A stretch of DNA of 64,000 nucleotides from Hepsetus odoe (lineage: Eukaryota > Chordata > Actinopteri > Characiformes > Hepsetidae): NCBI GenBank assembly GCA_017165825.1, contig CM029382.1, forward strand, positions 22,596,441-22,660,440. Direction: 5' to 3'. Positions 55,151-64,000 of this stretch are shown here, in pieces. A program made the translations under genes and the position numbers. The number at the start of each line of letters is the position of its first letter. The stretch's first letter is position 1. The notes beneath the pieces are model-generated. The model made no database searches and had not been told where the DNA came from. It saw nothing but the letters and a program-made list of their open reading frames with translations.

Positions 55151-55602
55151 AGAAAAGGCAGGTGTGGAAAAATGCTGTAAACAAGAGCAGCTTTTTCAGA
55201 AATATAAATAATGATTGTTTATTTTTATCAATTTACAAAATGCAAAGTGAGCGAACAAAAGAAAAATCTAAATCAGATCAATATCTGGTGTTTCTACCTT
55301 TTGCCTTCAAAGCAGCATCAGTTCTTCTGGCCCCCACAGAGCCCTGATCTCAACATCATCCAGTGTGTCTGGATCACATGAAGAGACAGAAGGATGTGAG
55401 GAAGCTACATCCACAGAAGATCTGCGGTCAGTTCTCCGAGATGTTTGGAACGACCTACCGGCAGAGTTCCTTCAAAAACTGTGTGCAAGTGTTCCTAGAA
55501 GAATTGATGCTGTTTTGAAGGCAAAGGGTGGTCACACCAGATATTGATTTGATTTAGATTTCTCTTTTGTTCATTCACTGCATTTTGTTGATTGATGAGG
55601 TT
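55150..55602 (+). mobile_element. Tc1/mariner-type foldback element (copy T4)
   Basis: The left arm begins GGCAGGTGTGGAAAAATGCTG with its outer bases replaced by (AT)n. The right arm stops at TTGTTGATTGATGAG without a terminal repeat. The central part carries the transposase remnant described separately. The left arm also holds a reversed copy of the transposase 3' end (55297-55330), showing the foldback structure. Confidence 0.82.
55334..55547 (+). pseudogene. Tc1-type transposase C-terminus, frameshifted
   Basis: The frame at 55334-55381 reads PQSPDLNIIQCVWIT and stops. Another frame, 55365-55547, continues with STEDLRSVLRDVWNDLPAEF and ends RRIDAVLKAKGGHTRY before a TGA. Tc1 transposases normally show DxNPIE with the third catalytic acidic residue and end in GGHT(R/K)Y. 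Here that glutamate is glutamine and a frameshift separates the parts, so it cannot be active. The N-terminal DNA-binding domain and the first two aspartates are deleted. Confidence 0.85.
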
Positions 55603-55756
55603 CTAGCAGTTTCTAACAGGTTCTAATGTGCATATATAATGTTGGAATTAGAAATAATGATAAAACCTTTCAATTTGACATACAGTTATATTTTTTTCAG
55701 AATATTTTTATACCAACTTAGAAAATAAACTTTCTTCCCTCGTTTGCTGATGTTGG

Positions 55757-55880
55757 TGGTGGCAGCAGCTTTGCGTTTAGGGACGAGGGCCCAGGATCGG
55801 AAGGTCGTGGGTTCGAACCCCAGACTAGTAGGTTAACCTGAGGAACACCTGAGCAAGGTACCGTCCCCAACACTGTTCCA
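55757..55880 (+). mobile_element. SINE family A, 5' half
   Basis: GGTGGCAGCAGCTTTGCGTTTAGGGACGAGGGCC head, B box GGGTTCGAACCCC, body GAGCAAGGTACCGTCCCC. The 3' half is missing. Confidence 0.85.
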
Positions 55881-56539
55881 TAACAGTACCCGGCAACATG
55901 ATTTCAATCCGAGAGCCCCTCCGGCAATATATCTTTTCTGCTCCGTCATCTACCCGGAATCAAGCGCAAGAACCACACTTCATTGAAGGAACCAAACAGA
56001 ATCGGACATACGAATGATGGGCCCATGTTTTCCGTATTTCATTCTCATTTAGAAGAGAGGGAAATGCTGTGGATGCAATCAGAATAAGTGACATGCAAAT
56101 GGAGCTGAAACCGGTAGCGGGAGAATGGAAATAGGACGGCGTTCTGCTCTGAAATGTCTTTGGCCGGATGACAATGATGGGCGGCAGCACTTCTGCTTCA
56201 TATTTGCCCAGCTTTCATTAGGAGCATGGAAAATCATCCTGACCAATGTGCCTCCGGCGGTTCCCTATGAAAAGAGTCTCTGTTCCTGAAAGTGACAGAT
56301 TTTCCATTTTCCAAACGAATCCCTCCGCATCTGTAGCACACGGACGGATTCTACATCCGAGCAGCTCACATTGAGTCACACTGAGGAAGTGGATGTGGTT
56401 CGAGTGGGAGGAGTGAAGGTCTGGGAATGTGTTGCGGAAAAGACTCGGGTCACTCTCGACTTCTAGTGTTAAGAACGTTGGCCTGGATATTCCAGCAAGT
56501 TTTAGACATGGAGGAAGTGAACCCTAACCATCCTGTGTT
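55881..56539. other. Single-copy block resembling conserved non-coding DNA
   Basis: 56000-56340 (CATTCTCATTTAGAAGAG, AAGTGACATGCAAATGGAGC with an octamer ATGCAAAT, TTTGCCCAGCTTTCATTAGGAGC) is complex and repeat-free. No exon supported. Confidence 0.35.
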
Positions 56540-56850
56540 TAACCCACTCACACCGTCCAGCAGGGGGCAGACATATCCAGCACCCGGTGGAGCAGTGATG
56601 GGGGCAGTACCTCAGAGTAATTTGCGTAATTTCTATTCTGGACCTCAGGTGAGATAAGGTTTGGGTCTGGACAAAGATGGGATCAGATAAAGAAGAGGAA
56701 AGTTATATAAAGGCATCCAGCACCCAGGGAGCAGTGATGGGGCAGTACCTTGCTCAAGGGCACCTCAGGATCGGTCTGGGATTCGAACCCAAAACCTTCC
56801 GATCCTGGGGCCTTGTCCCGAAGCGCTAGATCACTGCTGCGCCCAAGTGG
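56540..56850 (-). mobile_element. Two SINE family A fragments
   Basis: 56540-56625 holds the 3'-to-middle part (CCGTCCAGCAGGGGGCAGACATATCC). 56705-56850 holds the middle and head (GGGGCAGTACCTTGCTCAAGGGC, B box GATTCGAACCC, AGCGCTAGATCACTGCTGC). GCACCCAGGGAGCAGTGATGGGG is present in both, so these are two insertions, not one split copy. Confidence 0.82.
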
Positions 56851-57467
56851 AGAACTGATTTTTTACTGAACCATTCCTTGGAAAAAGTGATGGATGAATA
56901 AGTCGGAAATGATGGAAAAGTGAAAAAACAAGTTTGGAGGCAAGTTCGGATTCTCCCTGAATTTCCAAAATCGCTCGGGATTCCGCTTCATTTTTTTTCG
57001 CAAAAGCAGTTCATCACTATTGCTCGTATTCAGAACTTTTTGAATTATCCAGTTTTTAAGTTCTAAAGTTTAAGCCGTCCGGTGCTGTTCATCTTCCGTG
57101 GAAAGGAACGAAGTAGAAGATTCTACGGTCTGTCTCCTTTGTTCTCATTTTTTCCATCTGCTCCCTCGATCTTGCTCTTTCGCTCGCCCCGTCCTCCGTG
57201 TGTCTCCTTCAACTGTTCTCCTCTACCTGCACGTCCCATTTTCCTCCTTTCGCCGTATCTCTCCAGGGACGTAATTATGTCTTGTTATCCGTCTCTCCCT
57301 TCTACCTTTCCTCCCTCGTTCCGGATGCTGGAAATCGCTAGCTTGCATTATTCATCCGGAAAACTCCACGCTTCTCCTTTTTCTGCGGTGCAACAAAACC
57401 TGACGCTTTCTTTCTCCGCCTCGTGGTGCAGTGCAGATTCGATAAGCATAAAGGAGTAAAGGAGGTG
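56851..57467. other. Single-copy, pyrimidine-rich, CpG-containing stretch
   Basis: A 125-codon + frame (57082-57459) is Ser/Pro/Phe-rich, as expected from CTTTCC/CTCC-rich DNA, and has no domain or splice framing. Not called as a gene. Confidence 0.3.
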
Positions 57468-58011
57468 TGTGTGAGTGTGTGTGCGCGCGTGTGTGTGTGT
57501 GTTTGTGTTTAGACTCCATCCGCTAATGCAAACAGCTTGCTAGGCGCTGAGCTCGCGCGGCGCTAGGCCGCATTAAAGTCCTTCACACAAACGGTGCTCA
57601 AAAGCTCCATGATTGGTGGTGGAAACTCAATTTGCAGCCTGCGGGCGGAGCAGGGAAGCGGCGCTCAGGGTCACAGCATGGAACGGAGGACCGGAACGCA
57701 GAATCGGAACTGTGAATAGAACAAATAGGACTTATTCCGCTCTATTTGGATCCCTGTGCAAAACACCTTGAAGAATTTGACCCAGTGTTGTAATTGCATA
57801 TTCATGTGACAATGATGAACACACACACACATATATACGCGCACACACACACATACACACCCCTCATTATCTGCATTAACAACACTTTGTTAGCGCTCGT
57901 TGTCATTACAACTGAAAGTGGGTCTTCATACGGACCCCCGAGGTGTTGGACGGGATGGGTGGATTCTTGTCAGGAACATTCAGAGCCACCGCTGAGCAGC
58001 TGAAGGTGGTC

Positions 58012-58051
<40 letters not shown>

Positions 58052-58116
58052 AAAATGGGCAGCGTGCCCAAAGTATTCATTAGTGTCCTTAAGACCGTAC
58101 TTCAGTTTCTAGTTCA

Positions 58117-58164
<48 letters not shown>

Positions 58165-58338
58165 CAGTTTTCAAGCTTCAAAATGAGGACTTCCATAGTT
58201 GGGGTGTGTGTGTGTGTGTGTGTGAGTGTGTGTGCACCAGGCCTCCACCCTGCTGCACTTATGAAAATAAACAGCTTATAGTTCCTCTCCACTCATACTC
58301 TCTGCTGGCCATCACAACCAGTGATTAATTTATCTGTA

Positions 58339-58380
<42 letters not shown>

Positions 58381-58819
58381 GGTGTGTGTGTGTGTGTGTG
58401 TTTGCTCATTTTTCTAATCCCTCTGGCATGCTGTTGCCTCTTCAGTCTGGAGAACTCTGGTGGCATGTCTTGGTGGGAGTCACAGACAGACACACACACA
58501 CACACACACATGCACACACTTGAATGTGCCATCTGCCTTGCCCCCTCTGGGCTGGGCACTCAAAACTCTCCTCTCTCTCTCTCTCTTTCTATTTCTCTCT
58601 CTCTCTCTTTCTATTTTTCTCTCTCTCTCTCTTTCTATTTCTCTCTCTCTCTCCCTCTCTCCCTCCCTCACTCTCTCTTGCACCAAACACACATACAGCC
58701 TCTTTTGCTCAAGTACACACACATATTGACACAGACAGCAGCCTTGCTTGCTGTCGCCACGGGAACAGATCGTACCAGTGATATTAATGAGAGAAGATAT
58801 GAGGGAGAGGGATGAAATA

Positions 58820-58887
<68 letters not shown>
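57468..58887. repeat. Microsatellite cluster
   Basis: Approximate tracts: (TG)n 57468-57508; (CA)n 57820-57860; (TG)n 58013-58050; (TC)n 58120-58160; (TG)n 58203-58233; (TG)n 58341-58401; (CA)n 58489-58519; TC-rich with a 31-bp TCTTTCTATTTCTCTC period 58567-58680; (CT)n 58825-58851 joined to (CA)n 58852-58887. 57530-57720 between them is GC-rich single-copy DNA (GAGCTCGCGCGGCGC). Confidence 0.9.
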
Positions 58888-58891
<4 letters not shown>

Positions 58892-58929
58892 GCAAAGTAA
58901 AGTGTGTCTGGTACAGTTACAGTATACAC

Positions 58930-59105
58930 ACCAAATACAGCCTCTGTATTTAACCCGCACATACTGTCCAGCAGGGGGCAGCCATATCCAGCATCCGGGA
59001 AGCAATGAGGGGGATGGTACCTTGCTAAAGGGAACCTCAGGGTTACCTTCTGGTCAGGGTCTTCAACCCTCTAACCTTCTGGTCAGGGACTTGATCACTA
59101 GTACT
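58930..59105 (-). mobile_element. SINE family A
   Basis: CTCTGTATTTAACCCGCACATACTGTCCAGCAGGGGGCAGCC, GGTACCTTGCTAAAGGGAACC and GATCACTAGTAC. CCTTCTGGTCAGGG is locally duplicated near the head. Confidence 0.82.
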
Positions 59106-59175
59106 TTAGGGAAACCTACTGGTCAGGGACGGCTGAGGGCAGTGAGGACCGAGGAAGGTGAAGGGATGGTTGTAC

Positions 59176-59302
59176 ATGGAATCCTGGTCAGTAGTTTGCC
59201 CTGAGGTTCCCTTGGGCAAGGTACCATCCACAACACTGCTGCCCGGGTGCTGGATATGGCTGCCCCCTGTGATGCAGCACAGTGTGCTGTGGTCACAATA
59301 AA
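59176..59302 (+). mobile_element. SINE family A, 3' part
   Basis: CAGTAGTTTGCCCTGAGGTTCCCTTGGGCAAGG, GCTGCCCGGGTGCTGGATATGGC and GTGCTGTGGTCACAATA. Inverted to the copy at 58930. Confidence 0.82.
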
Positions 59303-59636
59303 AGATGCTTCCTTTGCTTTGACATCAATTATCGTGAAATATTGGCTGCTGAGTCCCAAACTGTCAGCAGTTGCCACCGAACATCTCTGGTTGCTATGCG
59401 GGGATGCTGATGCCTCCCTTTATTTCATGGTAAAGGGTTTTATGATGGGTTTTGGTTGCTTCTGCCATTTAAGTGGTCACATCTGACTGGATGAGGTGGT
59501 AAGTCCTTTTACAGATTATACAGATTGTAAAGTAAAAAGATGGTTTCGCAGCTTTAGTTTGGCTAAAACTAAAGCCAAGGAAAACTTTTCTGGATGCACA
59601 AAACTCAGGGATTTAATCCATTTTATATATAAGTGC
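59303..59636. other. Single-copy stretch
   Basis: No feature recognised. Confidence 0.4.
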
Positions 59637-59772
59637 CTATTTGTCATTGTGAGACACAGCACGCAGTGAACCACAATAAAATGCTGCCTCTGCATTTAAT
59701 TCACACTCACTGTCCAGCAGGGGGCAGGGCCTGGGGAACAGTGATGGGGACGGTACCTTGATCAAGCGTGCC
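59637..59772 (-). mobile_element. SINE family A, 3' half
   Basis: TTGTCATTGTGAGACACAGCACGCAGTGAACC, CTGTCCAGCAGGGGGCAGG and GGTACCTTGATCAAG; ends before the B box. Confidence 0.82.
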
Positions 59773-60192
59773 TTGCAGCTCCATATATGCAAATGAGCTT
59801 GGTTTTGATTGGCTGCTTAATAAGCAGTTTTGCAGGCCTAATGGCTGTTGTGATGTCACGAACAAGAGCAACGACGTGAAAACACACATAGAGAGAACTG
59901 GGTGCGTGTGATGGCATTTCATTTTCCCAGTTTTGGAGTGAGCCGTCCTCCTCATACACATAGGACCTCTCTCGCCTCCCCCTCCTCTTTTTCTCATGTC
60001 TTTCATCTTTTCTTATTCATCTCTTTGTTGTTTCATTGTTACATTTATTCATATGTTTGTTTATCTGCACTTTCTGTTTGTTTATTCCTCTGCTTGTTCA
60101 TTTTTCTCCCATCAGGCTTTTATTGTTTTTAAAAATAGATCCATATGAGTGTTGTGTTGAGAGTCCCAAAGGAAAGGGTTGGCTTCCACACT
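59773..60192. other. Single-copy stretch
   Basis: No gene recognised; T-rich from 59970 to 60130. Confidence 0.4.
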
Positions 60193-60386
60193 GCATGGAT
60201 GACACACACACACACACGCACACACACAGAATCCTCTGACATCCACACATTATGTTTTGAATGGGATTAGATATGATCTGCAGCTCCTGCATCCAGATCT
60301 TTATCCCCCTTAATCACTGCTGGGATTCATAATAATGCAGTGCTTCAGTGTGTGTGTGTGTATGTGTGTGTGTGGTTTCTAAGCTA

Positions 60387-60440
<54 letters not shown>

Positions 60441-60497
60441 CTTTATTTCTCCTACTTATGTTAATTCCTGTAGGTTTTATGCTTATATACATAAAAC

Positions 60498-60547
<50 letters not shown>

Positions 60548-60647
60548 GCATGTGCATGTGTGTGTGAGAGAGAGAGCGAGAGAAACAGGAGTGAATAATT
60601 CTGGCATTTCTTTACTTTCTTGCAGTTTCTCCACAGCACTTAATCTA

Positions 60648-60679
<32 letters not shown>

Positions 60680-60822
60680 CAATCCTCTTTATTTGTAAAA
60701 GCTAGGTTTTAGCTGCTGTAGCTCTTTTGGAGTGTTAAACTGTTTGGAATTGAACCTGATGAATGAATCTGGGATTTTTTCAGCAAACACACACACACAC
60801 ATACACACACACACACACACTT
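60193..60822. repeat. Microsatellite cluster
   Basis: (CA)n 60193-60230; (TG)n 60345-60373; (CT)n 60390-60438; (TG)n 60500-60560; (CA)n 60649-60675; (CA)n 60787-60822. ATAAAACCTATGTGTG/TAGGTTTTATGCTTATATAC near 60472-60500 is a short inverted repeat. Confidence 0.9.
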
Positions 60823-60949
60823 AACTGACTCTGCTCCTCTTATTCCTCCACTATTATTTATATTATATTACAGTGCTCTTTCAATTCATCCTGCAACAGT
60901 GAATTGATCCCTCGTTCCATTCCTTGACCACTTTGAAAAAAGTGAAAAA

Positions 60950-61178
60950 AAGTGAAAGTGACAACCCTTGAACCACAACGAAACTGGACCTCTGCATTTA
61001 ACCCATGCACACTCAAACCCGTGCAGCAGTGGGCAGCTATTGAAAGCGCCCGGGGAGCAATGACGAGGACAGTACCTTGCTCAAGGGTACCTCAGGGCAA
61101 CCTATTGGGAAGGGGTTTGAACCCCCGATCCTCCGATCATGCGGCTAACGCCCTAACCGCTAGGCCATCGCTGGCCCT
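60950..61178 (-). mobile_element. SINE family A, full-length, well preserved
   Basis: AAGTGAAAGTGACAACCC tail, CTCTGCATTTAACCCATGC, GCAGTGGGCAGCTATTGAAAGCGCCCGGGG, GGTACCTCAGGGCAACC, B box GGTTTGAACCCCCGATCC and AACCGCTAGGCCATCGCTGGCCC. Confidence 0.93.
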
Positions 61179-62112
61179 TTTTTTCATGTTCACTTTGTTG
61201 GAAACCTCCAACTTTTCAGATGCTGTATTTTGATTGGTCCATTTCTCAGTTCCCCAGCCTTCCTGCGGTCAGTTAATGACCGACTATGAACATGGCAGCC
61301 TAAAGATGAACACTTAGGGTCACATGAAACACATGTTTTTTTGTTGGTTTTTAGAAAAAAATTGGTTTTCAGGGAAGAAGCTTCGTCTTTTATGCAAATA
61401 CCATGGGTGCCATGACTTTTGCACGAACCACAATTTCGTCGCCTTTCCTGATCTGTTAAATTCAGCCCGTAAAAGGTGATTACGGAGAAGATGGTTCTCT
61501 TTAGAACAACCTCTTAAGGCCGCTTTAGTTTTAAGTGCATGAAAGTGTTCGCGTTCTTTCGCTCCTTATCATTTTCCGTCCCGTTCTCCTCCCCAGGAGG
61601 GTCCAGTAAAGCCTTCTTCAGCTTTACATTCCAGACGGCGCTCTGGTCAAGCTGATAATTGCCTTCCTGCTCTAATGGCGAAATTAAAGACTGTCTGGAG
61701 AATAATCAGCCGTTCCATTATGCCGGGAGAATGAAGTGAGGGGACAGTTTATTCCGGGTCATTTAGATGAAGAAATCAGCTTGGGATGGTATTCCGGGGC
61801 TCCAGAAGGCCTTGTATCCAAATACTGGGAATCCAAGAACACCTGAGGGTCTCCCTTGTCCTCCTGTCAGGCTGATCTAACAGGACTGGTGATTAGTGTT
61901 CTCTTCCGAGCGTGTTGAGCTTTCCACTGATTTTGATTTGGCAGCATTTCAGCATTTCAAAGCCTTGTTCTGACAGTTCATTTGTTCCACCTGAGAACCA
62001 GAAGACTTTTCAGGCTCCATCAAAGTTTTTTTAGGGGTCAAAATGTTCTGATGGGTTCCAGAATTTGGTACCTTATCCTGAACTGACATGATTCATTGTT
62101 AATGGAAAAGGC
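61179..62112. other. Single-copy block, CNE-like
   Basis: 61540-61800 (CTAATGGCGAAATTAAAGAC, AATAATCAGCCGTTCCATTATGCC) is complex and repeat-free. No exon supported. Confidence 0.35.
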
Positions 62113-62450
62113 CATGAGAGGAACCAAGATTCAAAAGCGAAATCTTTTAAAGAGAGTGAAGAAGGACCACGGAGAAGAACCAAGACAGAAAACGTCAGAG
62201 AATGAGCACTGAGAGGAACAATGATTCAAAAGGGAAAACTCTTTACGAGCAAAAGCGTGAGAACTGAGAGGAACCAAGAACCTCTGAGAAGAGCCAATAC
62301 TCTAAAAGGAAAGCTCCTTATGAGCAAGAGGAAGAGGGACTGAGAGAAACCACGACTCAAAAGGGAAACCCTTGAAGAGCATGACCACTGAGAGGAACCA
62401 AGATCGAAAAAGCAAAAGAACCATTAAGAAGAATCAGTTGAGAGGAAGCC
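62113..62450. repeat. Degenerate purine-rich tandem repeat
   Basis: GAGAGGAACCAAGATTCAAAAGCGAA-type units start near 62115, 62211, 62266, 62341 and 62390. Each has the order GAGAGGAACCAAGA, CTCAAAAGGGAAA, CTCTT(A/T)(A/T)GAGCA. Spacing varies (about 50-95 bp). Confidence 0.7.
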
Positions 62451-63606
62451 AACACCCTCTTTGCTCAGGAAAAGGTGTGGTTCAACGAGGACGAATTTAA
62501 GGCAGATTAGAGACATGAAGGTTGCACAAAGTATATACACCAGTCACCGGAGCTAAAACATCTGCAACATCTGATTGTGTGGAACAAATTAACGGGAACA
62601 TGTTTGAGAAGAAGCTGGGCGTGGAAGACAGGTTCCTCCAGAACCTTGTTAGGAATTCATGCAAGAATTTGGGCCACAAAGCTAATCATGGCTTGCCAAA
62701 CGATGATTACCGGAGACTGTTCATTAAAACAATACTCTCGCGTTTTAGATCTTTGCTTAAATGGACAAATGGTTACGATGGTTCATCAAGCAAGTATTTC
62801 TAGTATGAGATCTTGGAAGGCAGCCTTATTCTTCTTAGCTAATCAGAGGCTCTCATAGACAGGAAAATTCTTCGATGGTTGAGTAAGCCTTGGCTATAAA
62901 AGGACATCTGCAAAAGATGTCCACCCTTCAAACGAGGACAACAAACGCAAAAAATGCAGAAACAATGCGCCGGCAACATTGACCTCTTCTGACGGGAAGC
63001 CCCAGGCGTCTAGTTCGGCAGCCAAATCCTTCCTTCCTGCCTTCCACTGTGCTCTGAAAGGAGCCTATCTTCTGGGATGCTTGCAGAAATAGGTTACCTC
63101 AGCAGGGAGAGGAGGTGTGTATATGTTTGTAAGCATGAGTACGAGAGCAAGGAGGGGATTTTTCTTTCTAATAATGGTTCAGGGTAACTCTCTCGCCTGG
63201 GACATCCAGCTAAAACTAGTCCACTGTTTAGCTTTCTGGCTTTCCTCTTTGCATTTCCTGTCCCTTACAGGTGTCTCAGGATGGGAGGTTTTGGTCAGCG
63301 CCTGTGCCAATGCCGGCGCACTTTTAAAAGCCGAAATCAGATCAAATTTAAAAGAAAAGGTATTTTCTTGCACAGCTGAGGTAACATGTTCCTGACAGGT
63401 TTTTACCGTTTCTACAAACTGGGACAACCACACAAACCCACCAACCAGTCCCAAGATGGTGGAATCACTGATATTCTAACTTAAGGGTTCAAGTGATTCC
63501 TTAAAGTCATCTAATTTGGACAATTTGGAATCTTTTTTGAAGCCAGTGCTCCTGAAGACACGTCATATTTTTCAAGAACCTATTCATTATGTGAACGTTC
63601 TTTAAA
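62451..63606. other. Single-copy stretch with an unassigned 93-codon frame
   Basis: On the + strand, 62522-62803 is open and reads like ordinary protein (for example GVEDRFLQNLVRNSCKNLGH). It has no clear start ATG at its first codon, no strong splice frame and no family I recognise. 63117-63454 is open on both strands for about 90 codons. Both are recorded as unassigned. Confidence 0.25.
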
Positions 63607-63994
63607 CAGTTCCGTGCAAAAGTCAGGACACATGGAACATGTGCAAACGCATGTAAATACAGTGATCGATGTTCGATCCGACCACCGTTATTCTTCAGCA
63701 CAGCCTGAACTCTCCAGGCAGGCTTTCTTTTTGTTTCTTTAAGTCATCTCCAGGAATATCGCCAGGCTTCTTGAAGGACGTTCTGAAGCTCTTCTATGGA
63801 TGTCGGCTGCCTTTTGCTCTCTCTGTGGGGCAGCGGTGGCCTAGTGGTTAGGGAGTTGGCCCCAGGATTGGAAGGATGTGAGTTTGAATCCTTTACCAGT
63901 AGGTTTGCCCGAGGTACCTTTGTGTGCCGATGATGCACAAAAGTCCCTTTGGAAGCAAACTATGAAAAGCTAAGGACTTTTGCACAATTCCACA
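63607..63994. mobile_element. Tc1-like element relic, split by a SINE
   Basis: It begins CAGTTCCGTGCAAAAGTCAGG and ends GGACTTTTGCACAATTCCACAGG, which are near-inverted repeats. TCATCTCCAGGAATATCGCC, AGGCTTCTTGAAGGACGTTC and GAAGCTCTTCTATGGATGTCGG form the reversed transposase-region sequence common in fish Tc1 elements. A family A SINE interrupts it. Confidence 0.7.
63826..63925 (+). mobile_element. SINE family A, 5' part, inside the Tc1-like relic
   Basis: GGGGCAGCGGTGGCCTAGTGGTTAGGGAGTTGGCCCCAGG head, B box GAGTTTGAATCC and CCCGAGGTACC, after which it stops. Confidence 0.9.
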
Positions 63995-64000
63995 GGTTCC

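Noticed and set aside
57082..57459. 125-codon frame as a possible gene start near a CpG-containing area
   Set aside because: Ser/Pro/Phe composition follows from CTTTCC-rich DNA. No splice donor, promoter or homology could be recognised.

Overview
The window reads as intergenic or large-intron chromosomal DNA from a teleost fish. The evidence is very dense (CA)n/(TG)n, (GA)n, (GGAT)n and (AT)n microsatellites, at least two families of tRNA-derived SINEs in about 35 copies, V-SINE/CORE-like tails, Tc1/mariner-type foldback elements, and decayed non-LTR retrotransposon 3' ends. There are no bacterial-style genes, operons or CRISPR arrays. Nothing in the sequence fixes the species. The SINE mixture feels like an otocephalan fish (catfish, characin or herring relatives), but that is impression rather than proof.

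No confident protein-coding gene was found. Most long open frames are artefacts of microsatellites or of 33-bp tandem repeats (11 codons per unit). The best gene evidence is two small exon-like segments on the + strand (44471-44531 and 47890-47959). Both have good polypyrimidine/AG acceptors and GT donors, and their phases are compatible, so the window may cover an intron-rich gene; the protein was not recognised. Several non-repetitive stretches (about 13.1-14.5, 21.4-22.1, 49.0-49.2, 55.9-56.4 and 61.5-62.0 kb) have the texture of conserved non-coding elements, but this needs alignment.

Layout. 0-2.2 kb: SINEs and a degenerate GGTGGTTGCTAGG minisatellite with a 142-bp higher-order period. 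2.4-4.4 kb: microsatellites and a foldback Tc1-type element with 41-bp perfect terminal inverted repeats. 5-7.5 kb: old V-SINE-like pieces. 8.4-21.4 kb: four arrays of one minisatellite whose 33-bp unit carries a hyphenated palindrome, plus the first non-LTR relic, a second foldback element split by a LINE tail, and two copies of a repeat family built on a 69-bp tandem unit. 22-28.4 kb: a SINE-rich belt. 25.9-34.3 kb and 38.4-39.1 kb: GGAT-type arrays and a 245-248 bp tandem duplication. 34.5-35.1 kb: a third 69-bp-unit element, interrupted by a SINE with a 7-bp target duplication. 40-43 kb: degraded Tc1-like and LINE pieces. 43.7-46.2 kb: the densest microsatellite cluster. 46.8-48.7 kb: a third foldback element and a self-complementary trinucleotide tract. 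50-54.2 kb: TG-linked duplicated segments and two young composite SINEs in inverted orientation, each with a perfect 14-bp target-site duplication. 55-64 kb: a fourth foldback element retaining a broken transposase C-terminus, more SINEs and microsatellites, and a Tc1-like relic split by a SINE at the right edge.

The most useful observations are the tail-swapped composite SINE with intact target duplications, the dispersed palindromic 33-bp minisatellite, the 69-bp-unit element family with a natural empty/filled-site comparison, and the foldback Tc1 family that repeatedly abuts (TA)n tracts.
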